Assembly (NCBI RefSeq): GCF_008831285.2
Contig: NC_045139.1
Location: 34,879,706-34,943,705 of the forward strand
Length of the DNA stretch: 64,000 nucleotides
Reading direction: 5' to 3'
From: Nymphaea colorata
Lineage: Eukaryota; Streptophyta; Magnoliopsida; Nymphaeales; Nymphaeaceae
The position numbers and the translations under genes are program-made. The notes beneath the pieces are model-generated. The model had not been told where the DNA came from. It ran no database searches and worked only from the letters and a program-made list of their open reading frames with translations. Positions 1 to 10,706 of this stretch are shown here, piece by piece. Position 1 is the first letter of the stretch; each line of letters begins with the position of its first letter.

Positions 1-1324
1 GTGTCTTTGCTCTCCTGTCAAAATGCCTTTCATTTCATATCTTTCAGGAAACCTTTTGACAGCGAAATTAAACATTGTGGGGCAATTCAATTTTCTTGGT
101 AGATGGACGGAGGCTATTTCTTAAATGAAACTTCATTAAAAGAGAAACTATGGATCATAAGGGGCTGGTTGGTAATCTGAGCAGCAGCATACTGTTCAAT
201 GCATGTGACTTAAATGTTGGGTTAAATTCACAAAATGTTGTAACATAGTGTTTCATGAATTGGACTTAATCTATGTAGTAGGTACATGGAACTCTGCACC
301 TTCATCTGCAGACAAGACGCTAAAACTTAAGTGTGTTCTCTCTCTGTCTGTCTCTTTCTTTTTGAGCAATTTTTTTCATTTACATGTTGGTGCCCCTTCA
401 AAATTTAAAATTTTATACCTAGTGCCCCTGTGCCAGAATCTTTTAGCTCTGCCCCTGCATCCAACCATAAACCATATAGACATATTGTAAGGCTTATCAT
501 GCAAGTTATTATTATTGAGACGCCCATTCGAAGGCCTCATCTTTAATGATCCCATCTTTGGACCTAACTTTGCCATATCCTCTAACTCAGGCTAAAAAAA
601 TGGCATTAAGAACAAGAGTTTTTGGCATAAGGTTGTCTTCCTTGTTGACTATATTGCAAAATAGTCATTGCCTTATTAAGTTCTTCAAATGGCTCCTGCA
701 TTTTGCATTGTCGAGCATTCGCAGCTGTTAGAAAGTATTAAAAGTAAGCACAGTTAATTCTTTGCCTTGTTTGGAACTCCCTAGCAGAAACTCAGGTCTT
801 GGACATAAACTATATAGTATATATAGTTTAGTTTCAAGATCAAAAACTGGAAAATCAACAAAGTAACACATTATTTTGTAACTGCTTAAAGGTTTATTTG
901 GTTTACACCCTTAATGTTATCCTTTTGCCTCCAAAACAGTGTTTAAGTGTAACAAATTTTTTATTTTTACCTATCTGACAACATCCAGTCAGTCCGAGTC
1001 CCCCAAAATAATGATCATCTGCCTTTGCAAGATTTCCTCCTTGGATCTAATGCTGGCAAATCGATCTAGGAGCTGGATCCAATGTAGACGATCCCTCTAG
1101 ATTCTTTTGGACATAGGCACACTATTTAGATTTTTGATTCGTTAAAAATTGAAAAAGGTGTTTGGCTTTTTGTTATCTTAATTGCATAATACTGTTTTCT
1201 TAATTAGTTAAACTTGATTTACAAATATCTTTTGAGCGTAGAAAGTCTTTACTTTCTGTTAATTATCACATCATCATCCCGCAGCCATTAACAGGTTCCT
1301 CCCCATTCCCAACTCCGTCACTCA

Positions 1325-1364
<40 letters not shown>

Positions 1365-1600
1365 GGGAAAATATTAAGTCTCTAGAATAAACATATATCT
1401 TATGTAAACTAATCCAGCTGGAGATGAACTGGACAACATTCGGATTAATCTTTTACTACTGAAATTAGTCGGAAGAAATAAATATGCAACTTAGCTTCTA
1501 GCAAGGCTACAAGATATTGATAAAAATTTCATAGTTAGAAAAATCAAGACTTTTGGTTTCAATATTTTACTTGAAAAATGATACCAAACTAAAACCAGTG
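1..1600. other. AT-rich intergenic DNA, no gene seen
   Basis: No long or spliced coding signal is recognised on either strand. A CT run passing into a TA run lies at about 1327-1363. The stretch near 385-465 is composed like the end of a small transposon (low complexity with a repeated 'gtgcccct' phrase), but I cannot define its borders. Confidence 0.5.
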
Positions 1601-1608
1601 ATAAGAAT

Positions 1609-1623
1609 TTTTATTAAGAATTG
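1609..1623 (-). terminator. snRNA 3'-box of U1 copy 1 (one mismatch)
   Basis: Plant snRNA genes carry a 3'-end box of the form CA(N3-10)AGTNNAA. Here the RNA end runs into CAATTCTTAATAAAA: spacing fits, but AGT is changed to AAT. The second copy has the exact consensus. Confidence 0.6.
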
Positions 1624-1784
1624 GTGGGGGTCGCGCGAACGCGTTCCCCCGCTACCACAAATTATGACGTCCACTCTCCCACTTGGGGAGATGGTAGAAC
1701 AACTCTCCTCCTAAGTGCAATGGAGGCAGTTGCTCTAGGCCATCGGCCTTTTGGATCACCGATCGACCCCGTCCAGGTAAGTAT
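1623..1784 (-). ncRNA. U1: U1 spliceosomal snRNA, copy 1
   Basis: This is the RNA core of U1 snRNP, which pairs with 5' splice sites. Read from 1784 downward, the RNA starts with ATACTTACCTGG, the invariant splice-site-pairing end. It then has stem-loop I, a loop II containing CCATTGCACTT (U1A-binding core ATTGCAC), the Sm site AATTTGTGG, and a closing stem-loop with the CGCGTTCGCGCG core. The 162-nt length fits plant U1. Upstream are a USE-like box and a TATA box at Pol II spacing; downstream is a 3'-box-like sequence with one mismatch. Loop I reads GATCCAAAAGG, whereas plant U1 usually has GATCAAGAAGG as I recall it, so binding of U1-70K may be weakened. The copy could be functional, a variant, or decaying. 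A second copy lies 1.56 kb away on the same strand. A 63-codon ORF across it is a shadow. Confidence 0.93.
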
Positions 1785-1809
1785 GACTTGACCGGAGTCG
1801 CTCGAGCTC

Positions 1810-1816
1810 TTTTATA
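1810..1816 (-). promoter_or_regulatory. TATA box of U1 copy 1
   Basis: TATAAAA begins 32 nt upstream of the first U1 base on the minus strand. It is 32 nt from the USE-like box. Plant Pol II snRNA genes use this wider spacing, while Pol III types such as U6 have about ten bases less. Confidence 0.75.
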
Positions 1817-1848
1817 GCCCTCTCTGGGTAGGCCCCTTTCCATTTCAA

Positions 1849-1859
1849 CGATACAGGAC
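1849..1859 (-). promoter_or_regulatory. Upstream sequence element (USE) of U1 copy 1
   Basis: GTCCTGTATCG matches the plant USE consensus RTCCCACATCG at 8 of 11 positions; all three differences are transitions. The same variant occurs at the same place in the second U1 copy, within a conserved block ending TGAAATGGAAA. Confidence 0.7.
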
Positions 1860-2667
1860 TATTTTTCCTTCCTTTACCGACGACCTCATGGCGGCAGCCA
1901 TCAGAGTATTGCGGCCTCTGTTTGCTCTCTTCCCTGAATATAAGCTTATATCCTTTTTCAATCAAACAATCATATGCAGCCAAAAATTACTTCCTTTAGA
2001 TTTGGATCTAGTTCTGGTTTTGATCATGCCTCTCCTTTTCTTCAGGAGAAGCGAAATACAAAAAGTTTCTTGAGAATTTTGGTTCTGTTTCAGCATCTTC
2101 GTTGGTGTTTGATGCCCTGCACCTCCCTCTCTCTTCAACGACCTTCTTTTCACTTGAGCACATAACAGGATCCACAAAGTATCTGCTATGTTGGTAGAGA
2201 TCATCTAGATAATATGAATTGTTACTGCAGTTTGGCTGAAAGCAAAAAATTCTTCCTTTGAATTTTCATCAGCTTCTCTTTTTCCCTTGATTTTTTATTC
2301 TGAAGAAGGAAGTTATGCAACTCCGATTACGATGCTGAGCAGTGATTCTCCTGTCCACCACATCAATAAATCATGACTGTCAAGAAAACTGCCAAGTTAG
2401 TCAGGTCATGCTACCCTGCTGCCATCTTAAAAAGAATATGAAAAATGTATATGTTTTCCAAAACGCCCAAGTTTCTCGCACAAGTTTACTGAAAGAAACA
2501 TTCACTTATCTAACTTCGTTCATAACAAAGAATGACTTAAACATGATGTCTATAATTTTTCATATGGATCTTAAAATTGGAATCAACAACATCACATTCA
2601 GTGTGTTCATCCTCAGATGAAATTTTCAAGCTTCCTAACAAGATGAGTAAACAAAAAATATGCAACA

Positions 2668-2825
2668 GAGTCCCTCGAGCCCTTTTTCCGCCCTCTCTCC
2701 CTCGGCCCTTTTCCATTTCATCGACACACAACTATTTTTCCCTTTCCGCCAGAGAGAACGTTCCACACACAACAGCAATCTGTTTGCGGCTTCTGTTACT
2801 CTCTTTCCCTAAACTATCTCATAAT
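2668..2825 (-). pseudogene. Promoter-only relic of a U1 snRNA gene
   Basis: This block aligns with the promoters of both U1 copies. It has a degraded USE (GTTGTGTGTCG, 2722-2732), then TCGATGAAATGGAAAAGGGC, a G-rich spacer, and the GGGCTCGAGGGACTC region seen before the U1 start. The TATA box is lost and no U1 RNA sequence follows. It sits between the two U1 genes, so I read it as the remains of a third array member. Confidence 0.6.
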
Positions 2826-3173
2826 TCAATTGAAAAAACATATGAAAGCCAATTTTAGCAACTTTTTGCTTCAAAAATCCATTCTTTAACTTAATCCGTT
2901 CGGATTTAGTTTCTGTTTTTCAGCAATTTACTGATTGGAACGAACAATTTACAGAAGTGAAAAATAAGTCGCCTCTTCAGGGTTCGATTACGTTTCAACC
3001 TCAATAGATTCAAAGCCATTTATCGGACAGGAGTGATTCTTCATGGAAATCCTTCACGTTGACATGAATTTTGTATAATTCATGGATCGAAGACTCGAAA
3101 AGCGTGAACCGAATAACTTTTGGATTCAATACTTTCCTTGAAAGTGTCACCCAAATAAAACCACTGCAAAACT

Positions 3174-3188
3174 TTTCACTAAGAATTG
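3174..3188 (-). terminator. snRNA 3'-box of U1 copy 2
   Basis: CAATTCTTAGTGAAA, directly after the U1 3' stem, matches the plant snRNA 3'-end signal CA(N3-10)AGTNNAA exactly. This signal directs 3'-end formation of Pol II snRNA transcripts. Confidence 0.8.
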
Positions 3189-3349
3189 GTGGGGGCCGCG
3201 CGAACGCGTTCCCCCGCTGCCACAAATTATGACGTCCACTCTCCCACTTGGGGAGATGGTAGGACAACTCTCCTCCCAAGTGCAATGGAAGCAGTTGCCC
3301 TAGGCCATCGGCCTTTTTGATCACCGATCGACCCCGCCCAGGTAAGTAT
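3188..3349 (-). ncRNA. U1: U1 spliceosomal snRNA, copy 2
   Basis: This second U1 gene is also 162 nt and on the minus strand. It keeps the ATACTTACCTGG 5' end, the ATTGCAC loop II core, the Sm site AATTTGTGG, and the terminal stem-loop. Its USE and TATA box are spaced as in Pol II snRNA genes, and the 3'-box matches the plant consensus exactly. It therefore looks the more likely active of the two copies. Loop I reads GATCAAAAAGG, one base from the plant form GATCAAGAAGG that I remember. It differs from copy 1 by about a dozen substitutions, so the duplication is not brand new. Confidence 0.95.
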
Positions 3350-3375
3350 GATTTACCTGACGCCCCCTCAAGCCC

Positions 3376-3382
3376 TTATATA
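3376..3382 (-). promoter_or_regulatory. TATA box of U1 copy 2
   Basis: CTTATATAG reads as a TATATAAG box on the minus strand, about 33 nt before the U1 start and 33 nt after the USE-like box. Confidence 0.75.
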
Positions 3383-3415
3383 GCCTTCTTCTCCGCACGC
3401 GCTTTTCCATTTCAT

Positions 3416-3426
3416 CGATACAGGAC
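3416..3426 (-). promoter_or_regulatory. USE of U1 copy 2
   Basis: GTCCTGTATCG is the same USE variant as in copy 1, inside a shared AATAGTCCTGTATCG block. Confidence 0.7.
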
Positions 3427-3530
3427 TATTTTTTTTTCCGTTCCCGGCTAACGTGCGAGACCGATAACCGCTTAAGACAGCCGACGCTGCTGCGGCTTTT
3501 GTTGCTCTCTTACCTGAATATTTCAAGCCT

Positions 3531-4079
3531 AAGGCATTCAGCTGCATGCATTTGAGCTGTTACTAGCTTCCAACATGACTTCTACCATATATTACCTGAT
3601 GAAAAATAATTAAGGTGGAAGACATAGCCATGAGAAATCAATATGCCGCAGGAAGAAGCAAAACAAGGCAACTGTGCCATGTCGAAACTAAATGTCAGCA
3701 AACAAATTACTGAAACCACAAGTATCTAACACTAATATTGATTTACAACGCACAAACTTACTCATGGCTTGTGAAAAGACCTAAAATGATTCAATGCACC
3801 TCACGAACACAAAACCTTAGACGCCTTCCTTGCATGGATGCAACGAATAGTTCCATAAGCACATTGTGTCAGCATGTCAAGGAAAGAAGAATATGGAAAG
3901 CTCTTTGGTGTTAGTGTTAGTGGCGTCAGAGGAATTAAGGACTAGATTGATGTCCTCGCCCTTGAGAAAAGAAATAAGTTGCATGCTGTCCTTAAATTTA
4001 CTAATGTTTAGCCAATCAAATGCACTTAACTGCAATATTCAGTAAGCCTTAAACTGCTGATGCATATGAACCACATTCC
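3531..4079. other. Intergenic, no gene seen
   Basis: AT-rich DNA upstream of the U1 promoters. I see no coding or RNA signal. Confidence 0.5.
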
Positions 4080-4590
4080 TACTCAATAACTGTTAAAAGA
4101 CCAGAAAGACTGCATTTGCAATCATGATGCGCATATGTATAGTAGAGAGTTTGCTGGAAGAAAAGAGAAGCAAGACGCAAGACCCGTTATTAGAAGAACA
4201 TACAAGAGAGAAAACATCAATAAGAAAAACATGACTTCATATGAAGCATTTTTTAATTTTGTTAATAGAGACTAATTTAAAGAACTTACGACACACTAAA
4301 AATAGTTAAGCGCTGAATTCATTAGTCCAGATACAACCAAATCTGTGTGTCATTTGGATCAGTGTCTCAGACTCGATTCAGGAGCAGCATCGGTAACCGA
4401 CTCAGCTGGGTTGATTGGGATTTGGGAAACAGCAAAAAATAAATATAATTAGAAACAATAAACTTTTTAAAAAATAAATAAAATGTCATTTACTTACAAC
4501 GACCGCTAGCGATTCGGTAACTGATTTAAATAATGTGATTTGCAAAAAAAGAAAAGAAAAAGAGAGAGGGAGAGAAAGAGACATCCGCCA
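4080..4590 (+). repeat. Dispersed ~510-bp repeat, left arm of a spaced inverted pair
   Basis: This segment is the reverse complement of 22935-23447, roughly 90% alike by eye with small indels. It includes a GC-richer core around 4350-4420 with several nested GATTCGG/CCGATTC inversions, and purine-rich GA tracts at its right end. No coding capacity is seen. The pair encloses the TEB and ACAP fragments and the 7-10.7 kb repeat array. I cannot assign a transposon family. Confidence 0.7.
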
Positions 4591-7207
4591 TTTGGATCAT
4601 TGAAACATCATTTGCCCCTGCAAGTGACCATAGATGAACACAAAATCAAGGTTTTGTCCCAAAAGCATACCGAAAGTATGTTGCATTGCCTTTTAGGTAA
4701 ATATTTGCAACTTTAGTTAGTGTTCAAGATTGTTCAGTTTCACTTTCCTTTTAGAATTTAGAACTTTTTTCATTTGCTCTGGGCATTGGTGGAGAGGTTT
4801 GTAGTTTTGCTTGCCTTATTATTTTGGTTTTCTTTTTCGGTGTAAGATTTTATTTCTTTGATGGTCAAGGGTTCAAAAAAGATCGATGAGGCAGACACTA
4901 TATTCCTTTACAAACAGGGTTGCGGATGGCATTTAGGATTTTTTTTATCACATGTTTGAGTGGACTTTTTTTTTTTTTAAGGGAGTAACCCTTATCAAGG
5001 ATTAGGGTGTCACATGTGTGTTTAAAGGGTTTGGATTAGGGTGTTAGATGTGTGTCTAGAAGGTTTTAGAATGAGGGATTCATAAGGTTTTGCCTGATTT
5101 CCAATTTATAGGACTTGAAAAAATCATTTTTGAGGTACTGCAGTCATTGAAAGAGATTCCCAAGGGCAACTGGTTTTGCTTCTGCAGATTTTTGGAATTG
5201 GAGAATGAATTCAAGAATCTATAAGCTCCTATGAGCCAATGGATGGCCTTATTTTCATATTGTGAAATTCCCTTGAGTGAATGGAGATGGTCTTATTCTC
5301 ATATTGTTGGTGATACACCAGAAGTGATACTTTGGCCCAAAGTAACAATCACTTGTGCGATATGCTCAATTTTTTAGGGAAATGTTCAAAGATACATAAA
5401 TGAAAAAAAAAAAAAAAAAACAAGGGATGAGTAATTTGTAAATGAGTCAATTTTATTTTTTCAAAAGGAAGAAACAGATGGACGATTTTGATTAAGAGGT
5501 TTATCTTTGTAAGTTATTGTTTTGTTTTCATATTTTTCATCCAAAAGTGGTACCTGAAAATTTTCCTCGAAAGTTCAGCTTGCATAAAAGTCAACAGGAG
5601 CAGAAACTATGTCATAGCATTTTTATTTTTATTGCCTTCTCAAATTTATATGGCATTTTGAATTATTTGGAAGGGGCCCTGGCATTTTAAGTTGTTTCCC
5701 AAATTTCAACCATATGATGTGATTTTTCCATTGTTTAAAACGTAATAAAAATAGAATTTGGTTGTATAATCACCAAATGCTTCCCCTGAAATAGAATTTG
5801 ATTATGCAATTCCAGTTAATAGCGATAGTAAAATAAATGAACTACATTAAATGAAACATAATTACTAAATAAATAGAATTAAACCACAACAGTCCAACAT
5901 AAAATACTAATCCTACCAAGAAAACTGGATTTAGACTTAAATGAACTAAAACACCAAATAGTAATTTAATGACAAAGAACAATGATCTAAATAAAAATTA
6001 ATTGCATGCAAAAACCAAAAGGCACAAATAACTTTTAACTACTCCTAGAAGGAAAATAAATAAATAAAAATATCATAGAGTTTTAAACAGAACATCACCT
6101 GAACTTTTGAGACCTTTTTATTTTTCAATATCTAAAGAAGGGAGAAGAATTCCGAGGGAAGAATTGTCGCTTGAGTTTGATGTTGTCTATCTCCCAACTA
6201 CGTACTCGACAAGTTAGGTTTTATCTTCTATATGCCTTTTGTAATTTCACACCAGATTGTGTACTCCCTTGAATCGGCGGGCATTATTATTTTTTACTTT
6301 TCTGGGAAGGTGAAATACAAAGGTATGCAAGAGGCAATTAAAATTTTAAGACCTTAAAATGTATGTGACACTTGACTCGCCCCTGTCATCATCAATTTTA
6401 TAAAAGTTCAATTTGAGTTGACCGATTCAATCCAAAAGAGCAATATATAAGAACATGACAACGGCCACGAGAATTGAATCTCAAACGCATTAATTAAGTG
6501 TGAGCCGTGTTGCCGTGTCACGAGAATTAAGCATAGCTATAATAATAATTATTATAATGGTGTTTTGGAAATTTATTAATTTACTGAATAATGTTTAAAT
6601 TAAAAATCTACTATAGATTTTTATGATATAAATATAAAAACGACATATATAAATATAGATATATAAGAAAATTCAAATTTCTCAGGCGAATGATTAAATA
6701 TTTGAGAAACAGTGGCTAAATCTTTCATCCGCTGTTAACAACACCATTAACCTTTACTATACTATAAATTCTCATGTCTCAACGTATTTTTAGCAACATG
6801 TTCGCTTTAAACAAAATTAAAGTTTAACAGATCTATTTATCTTAAAGTAAGTACGCCATATTTTTCAGAAAACAAATCGTGGGTACCCTCCATGTTCTGG
6901 ATATACTTAAATAGTTCGATTCTCCTTTATTTTATTAAAAAGAACATAATAATTTTTTATTAATGACTCAGGTTCACCGAATCGACATCCTGATTCATTC
7001 CACTTAATTCCAGATTTATACAAAACTAAAATCTTGGCCATAATAGGATTAATCAATTGGTGACACAAATATCCGAAAGATAAATGAATGGAAAATATCC
7101 ATCAAAATATTCACCGTCAGTGGACGACTGAAAGTCACAATCAAATCTGATGACGATTTGAAAGTCGCATTCAAATCCAGTAACTGCGGACGCTGGGCTT
7201 ACAGGTA
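4591..7207. other. AT-rich intergenic DNA, no gene seen
   Basis: Long A/T tracts (for example near 4960 and 5401-5420) and no open or spliced coding signal. Related AT-rich filler recurs across the window. Confidence 0.5.
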
Positions 7208-7959
7208 AAGCTATGAAGCTGGTTATACATGATTTAGGGACTCATATTTGGATTACCCTTATTTGAGTCTCATAGAAGCAAACCCCGCTAATCTCTTCGT
7301 CTTCTTCCTTTCCTTTCTTTAGTTGCTGATATTACCTGCCCTTGTTCCTCTCTTTAGTTGCTGATATTACCTGCCTTTGGTGCCCACACCTTGAAGCCGC
7401 CGCTGGTAAAGAATGATGTTAATGGTAACCTTGGAACCTCCTCAATTGATCATAAATCTGATCTACGACTTAACATTATATATAAGCATTAAAATAACCC
7501 GATTAATAGCATGCATAATCACACTCCCGTTCATTGTACTTGGCTTTACGAAGAATAATCATACAAGAAAAGAAAAAATCTTTAATTCTGATCACTAATT
7601 AACCTTTTATTGAAAAAGGAGGGAAGGATATGGTCCTTCCAAGGGAATACAATATAAAAAATCTAAAAAAAAAATTGTTCAACTTCGAATTTCATTCGTT
7701 TATTTAGATGTCTGCATTGAACAAGAAAACATAAATAATTAAGAATGATTCTTAATTTTGAGAAATTTTTGCATGCATTTCTTTAGCAAAATGTTTTTGT
7801 TAGGATGGTAGGTGTTGGCACAATCGAAAGGAGTGCTCATAGGTTTTTGTTTTGAACTCGAAGCGTAGGTGTTGGCACAATCGAAAGGAGTGCTCATAGG
7901 TGGCCAGTTTTTGTTTTGAACTCGAAGCATCAACTTTATATATTATAAAAAGAATGTAC
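7208..7959 (+). repeat. ~780-bp repeat unit, left arm (copy A)
   Basis: This segment is an inverted copy of 9906-10706. Landmarks shared by both are the start 'CTATGAAGCTGGTTATA', a block around 'GTTGCTGATATTACCTGCC', 'GGAGGGAAGGATATGGTCC', and the end 'TATATTATAAAAAGAATGTAC'. It holds an internal duplication of 'GTAGGTGTTGGCACAATCG'. No protein is encoded. The unit could be a long-TIR element arm or a solo terminal repeat; I cannot tell which. Confidence 0.7.
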
Positions 7960-7982
7960 AAACATGCAAGTTGAAACATATA

Positions 7983-8170
7983 TGGGGAAACCTATGAAGC
8001 TGGTTATATAAGCCCCACAATTACATGATTTAGGAACTCATATTTGGATTACCCTTATTTGAGCCTCATCGAAGCAAACCCGGTGAATCTTTTTGTTTTC
8101 TTCCTCTCTTTAATTGCTGATATTACCTGCCCTTAGTGCCCACACCTTGGAGCCTCCGCCCGTAACTTTG
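7983..8170 (+). repeat. Truncated direct copy (B) of the ~780-bp unit
   Basis: This copy starts with 'ATGGGGAAACCTATGAAGC', the fuller outer end also seen in the right arm. It follows copy A for about 190 nt and then stops. It makes a head-to-tail A-B tandem on the left side. Confidence 0.7.
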
Positions 8171-9585
8171 CCTAGGAAGCAAACGAGGTTGCAGGCGTCT
8201 TACACCTGCATGAACTTCTCTACATATATTGTTTGTCTAGATTTGGAGCCGTTCCATGCAAGTCACAGTATAAAAATTTCCTACGGGATATATTGTTTTT
8301 GATACATACCAAGTTACATTTGTTGAGTAAAAAGGGAATACTACACGGACTATTTCTAAAATTTTAATTTTTAAAATAAGAGTTTCTCGACAGTTTTTTT
8401 TTTCAGGGGATGGGTTTCTTTATTGCCAGTGCCAGTGCTATTATAAAAACAATTTCTTCAATTGAGGCTTGTCTAATTTTGGTTTGTATTGCAAAAATTT
8501 TCCGGGCCAGGCCATTTAGTTTCTTCAAACATGAAGTCTTCCATTTTTTTCAAAAAAATAAAGTATCAACAACTTTGGTGCCCACGGTCTTAACTTTTTC
8601 CTCTTTAAAGCCAATCTTCATGAGCCAAATGCATGGGAACACCACCACAAGCTTAGTATGTTGAGAGAGATCGATCGATCGATCGATCTACGTTTCAAAG
8701 CTGAAAGTGAAGCAAAAAAATAGAAAAAACTGGGATTAAAGCACACGATATCATGACACCCAACTCATTCCTGACGCAGAGAGCACATGGTTTTTGCGGG
8801 CCGGGCCGGTGCACAAGAAATTGTGCATCAGCATCAGCATGCTTAATGACCAAAATGTTTCTATAAATTAATAGGGAAAAGAGACTTTTTTGGGATAAAC
8901 AAGGAAACAAAAAAAGTTAACAAGATTAAAAATAACATTTTCTTGTAAATACCCCAACTCCTCATTTAGACCCGTTTGGTGGTTGACTCTTTACGCAGAC
9001 AAGTTTTCTGCCCGTTGGGGCTTTGGTTCAGACTCTCTTCTTCATCTTCTTGCAGGTGCCCGCCGTGGAGCTGAGGGTGAGGGAAAGAGGAGGATCGGTG
9101 GTTGAGAGAGGGAGAGGGATGGTGTGCTTTGGAAAGGAAATAAAACTTTCAATCACACCACACCAATTTCTGATGCCCCATTCTAACCTGCAAACTCATC
9201 GGTCACGCCACTCAACACTCAGGCGACCTGAACCCATAATGGTGGATGATTCAGACGGACAGAATGCATTTTTTGGCACCCAACAAGCAGTCGTCCTCCA
9301 CAACAATCCATGGATGCCTGCTCAGGTAGGTCCATCTTCTCACCTCCCCACTTATCGACCCCTTCACCCTCTCTAATTTCCAATAGGCCCAATGCCATTT
9401 CAAGACAGATTGCGCTTTTCTCACTCTCGAGCTCCAATTTCTCATCCCCAGCTCTCAATTCGACTTTCCCTTGCCGAATCGACCTTTTCCCCAATCCAGC
9501 TGTATCCTCTTCTCTTGATAGAATCGGAAGATTCCTGCTGGCTTTCCATGACCGAAGCTACTTGTGCGCTGTACTCTGTAGGCTT
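8171..9585. other. Spacer inside the inverted array, no certain gene
   Basis: The stretch contains a GATC tetranucleotide run at about 8668-8687. Around 9230-9326 a short open stretch on the plus strand ends at a plausible splice donor (CAG/GTAGGT), so a gene fragment may be present. No family is recognised and I do not call a gene. Confidence 0.4.
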
Positions 9586-9850
9586 GGGCATCAGGCCGGG
9601 CCGGCCCGTCGGGTCAACAGATCAGCAAAGAGGTAGAGGGAGAGGGGAAGCGGAGAGGGAACAGGAGCAGAGAGGGAGAGGGGGAATGATGAGAGCAGAG
9701 GGGGAGCGGGTGGAGAGGGAGGGGAGCGGTCCTGCACTTCTCAATTGACAATTGACTTAGAATCACCATTGATTCCGGCCGGGTCTATGGGGCCGGGGTT
9801 CCATCGGCCCCAGCAACAGTCCGGCCCAGTCCGGCCCCTTGCCTAGGGTT
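9586..9850. mobile_element. GC-rich non-autonomous element (family copy 1) with purine-rich core
   Basis: The ends are built of GGGCC/GGCCC inversions ('GGGCATCAGGCCGGGCC' on the left, repeated 'CCGGCCCAGTCC' on the right) around a G/A-rich core. The same architecture occurs at 42183-42770, 54010-54265 and 62390-62640. At 9735-9776 it holds a 35-nt scrap of a TEB exon. Probably a MITE-like family; superfamily not determined. Confidence 0.55.
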
Positions 9851-9905
9851 ACTTTCTGATTAGTAGGTTATAAATAGTTGTTTCACTTGAGCCTCTGCTT
9901 TTCCC

Positions 9906-10706
9906 GTACATTCTTTTTATAATATATAAAGCTGATGGTTTGAGTTCAAAACAAAGCCACCTATAAGCACTCCTTTGGGTTGTGCCAACACCTACCACCT
10001 AGCAAAAAAAACATTTTGCTAAAGAAATGCATGCAAAAATTTCTCAAAATTAAGAATCATTCTTAATGATTTATGTTTTCTTGTTCAATGCAGGCATCTA
10101 AACGAATGAAATTCGAAGTTGAACAATTTTTTTTTTAAATTTTTTATATCATATTCCCTTGGAAGGACCATATCCTTCCCTCCTTTTTGAAAGGCATCTA
10201 AACGAATGAAATTCAAAGTTGAACAATTTTTTTTTAAATTTTTTATATCTTATTCCCTTGGAAGGACCATATCCTTCCCTCCTTTTTCAATAAAGGGTTA
10301 ATTAGAGATCAGAATTAAAGATTTTTCCTTTTTTTGGGGAATGTGTGGTTATGATTATTCTTCATAAAGCCAAGTACAATGAATGAGAGTACGTTTATGC
10401 ATGCTTTGTGATCTTAATCAGGTTATTTCAATGCTGACATATAATATTAAGTCATAGATCAGATTTATGATCAATTGAGGAGGCTCCAAGGTTACCATTA
10501 ACATCATTCTAGGCAAAGTTACCGGCGGAGGCTCGAAGGTGTGGGTACCAAGGGTAGGTAATATCAGCAACTAAAGAGAGGAAGAAGACAGATTCGCGGG
10601 GTTTGCTTCTATGAGGCTCAAATAAGGGTAATCCAAATATGAGTTCCTAAATCATGAAATTATGGGGCTTATATAACTAGCCTCATAGGTTTCCCCATAT
10701 AACCAG
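9906..10706 (-). repeat. ~780-bp repeat unit, right inverted arm
   Basis: Inverted partner of 7208-7959, with a local ~100-bp duplication at about 10087-10285 ('GGAAGGACCATATCCTTCCC' appears twice). Its outer end abuts the ACAP partial copy without a gap, so the duplication breakpoint lies at this repeat's edge. Confidence 0.7.

Noticed and set aside
1652-1843. 63-codon minus ORF (MERGLPREGYKRARATP...) and a similar ORF at 3010-3324
   Set aside because: Both lie on the U1 snRNA genes and read through the RNA stems; the sequence is explained by U1.
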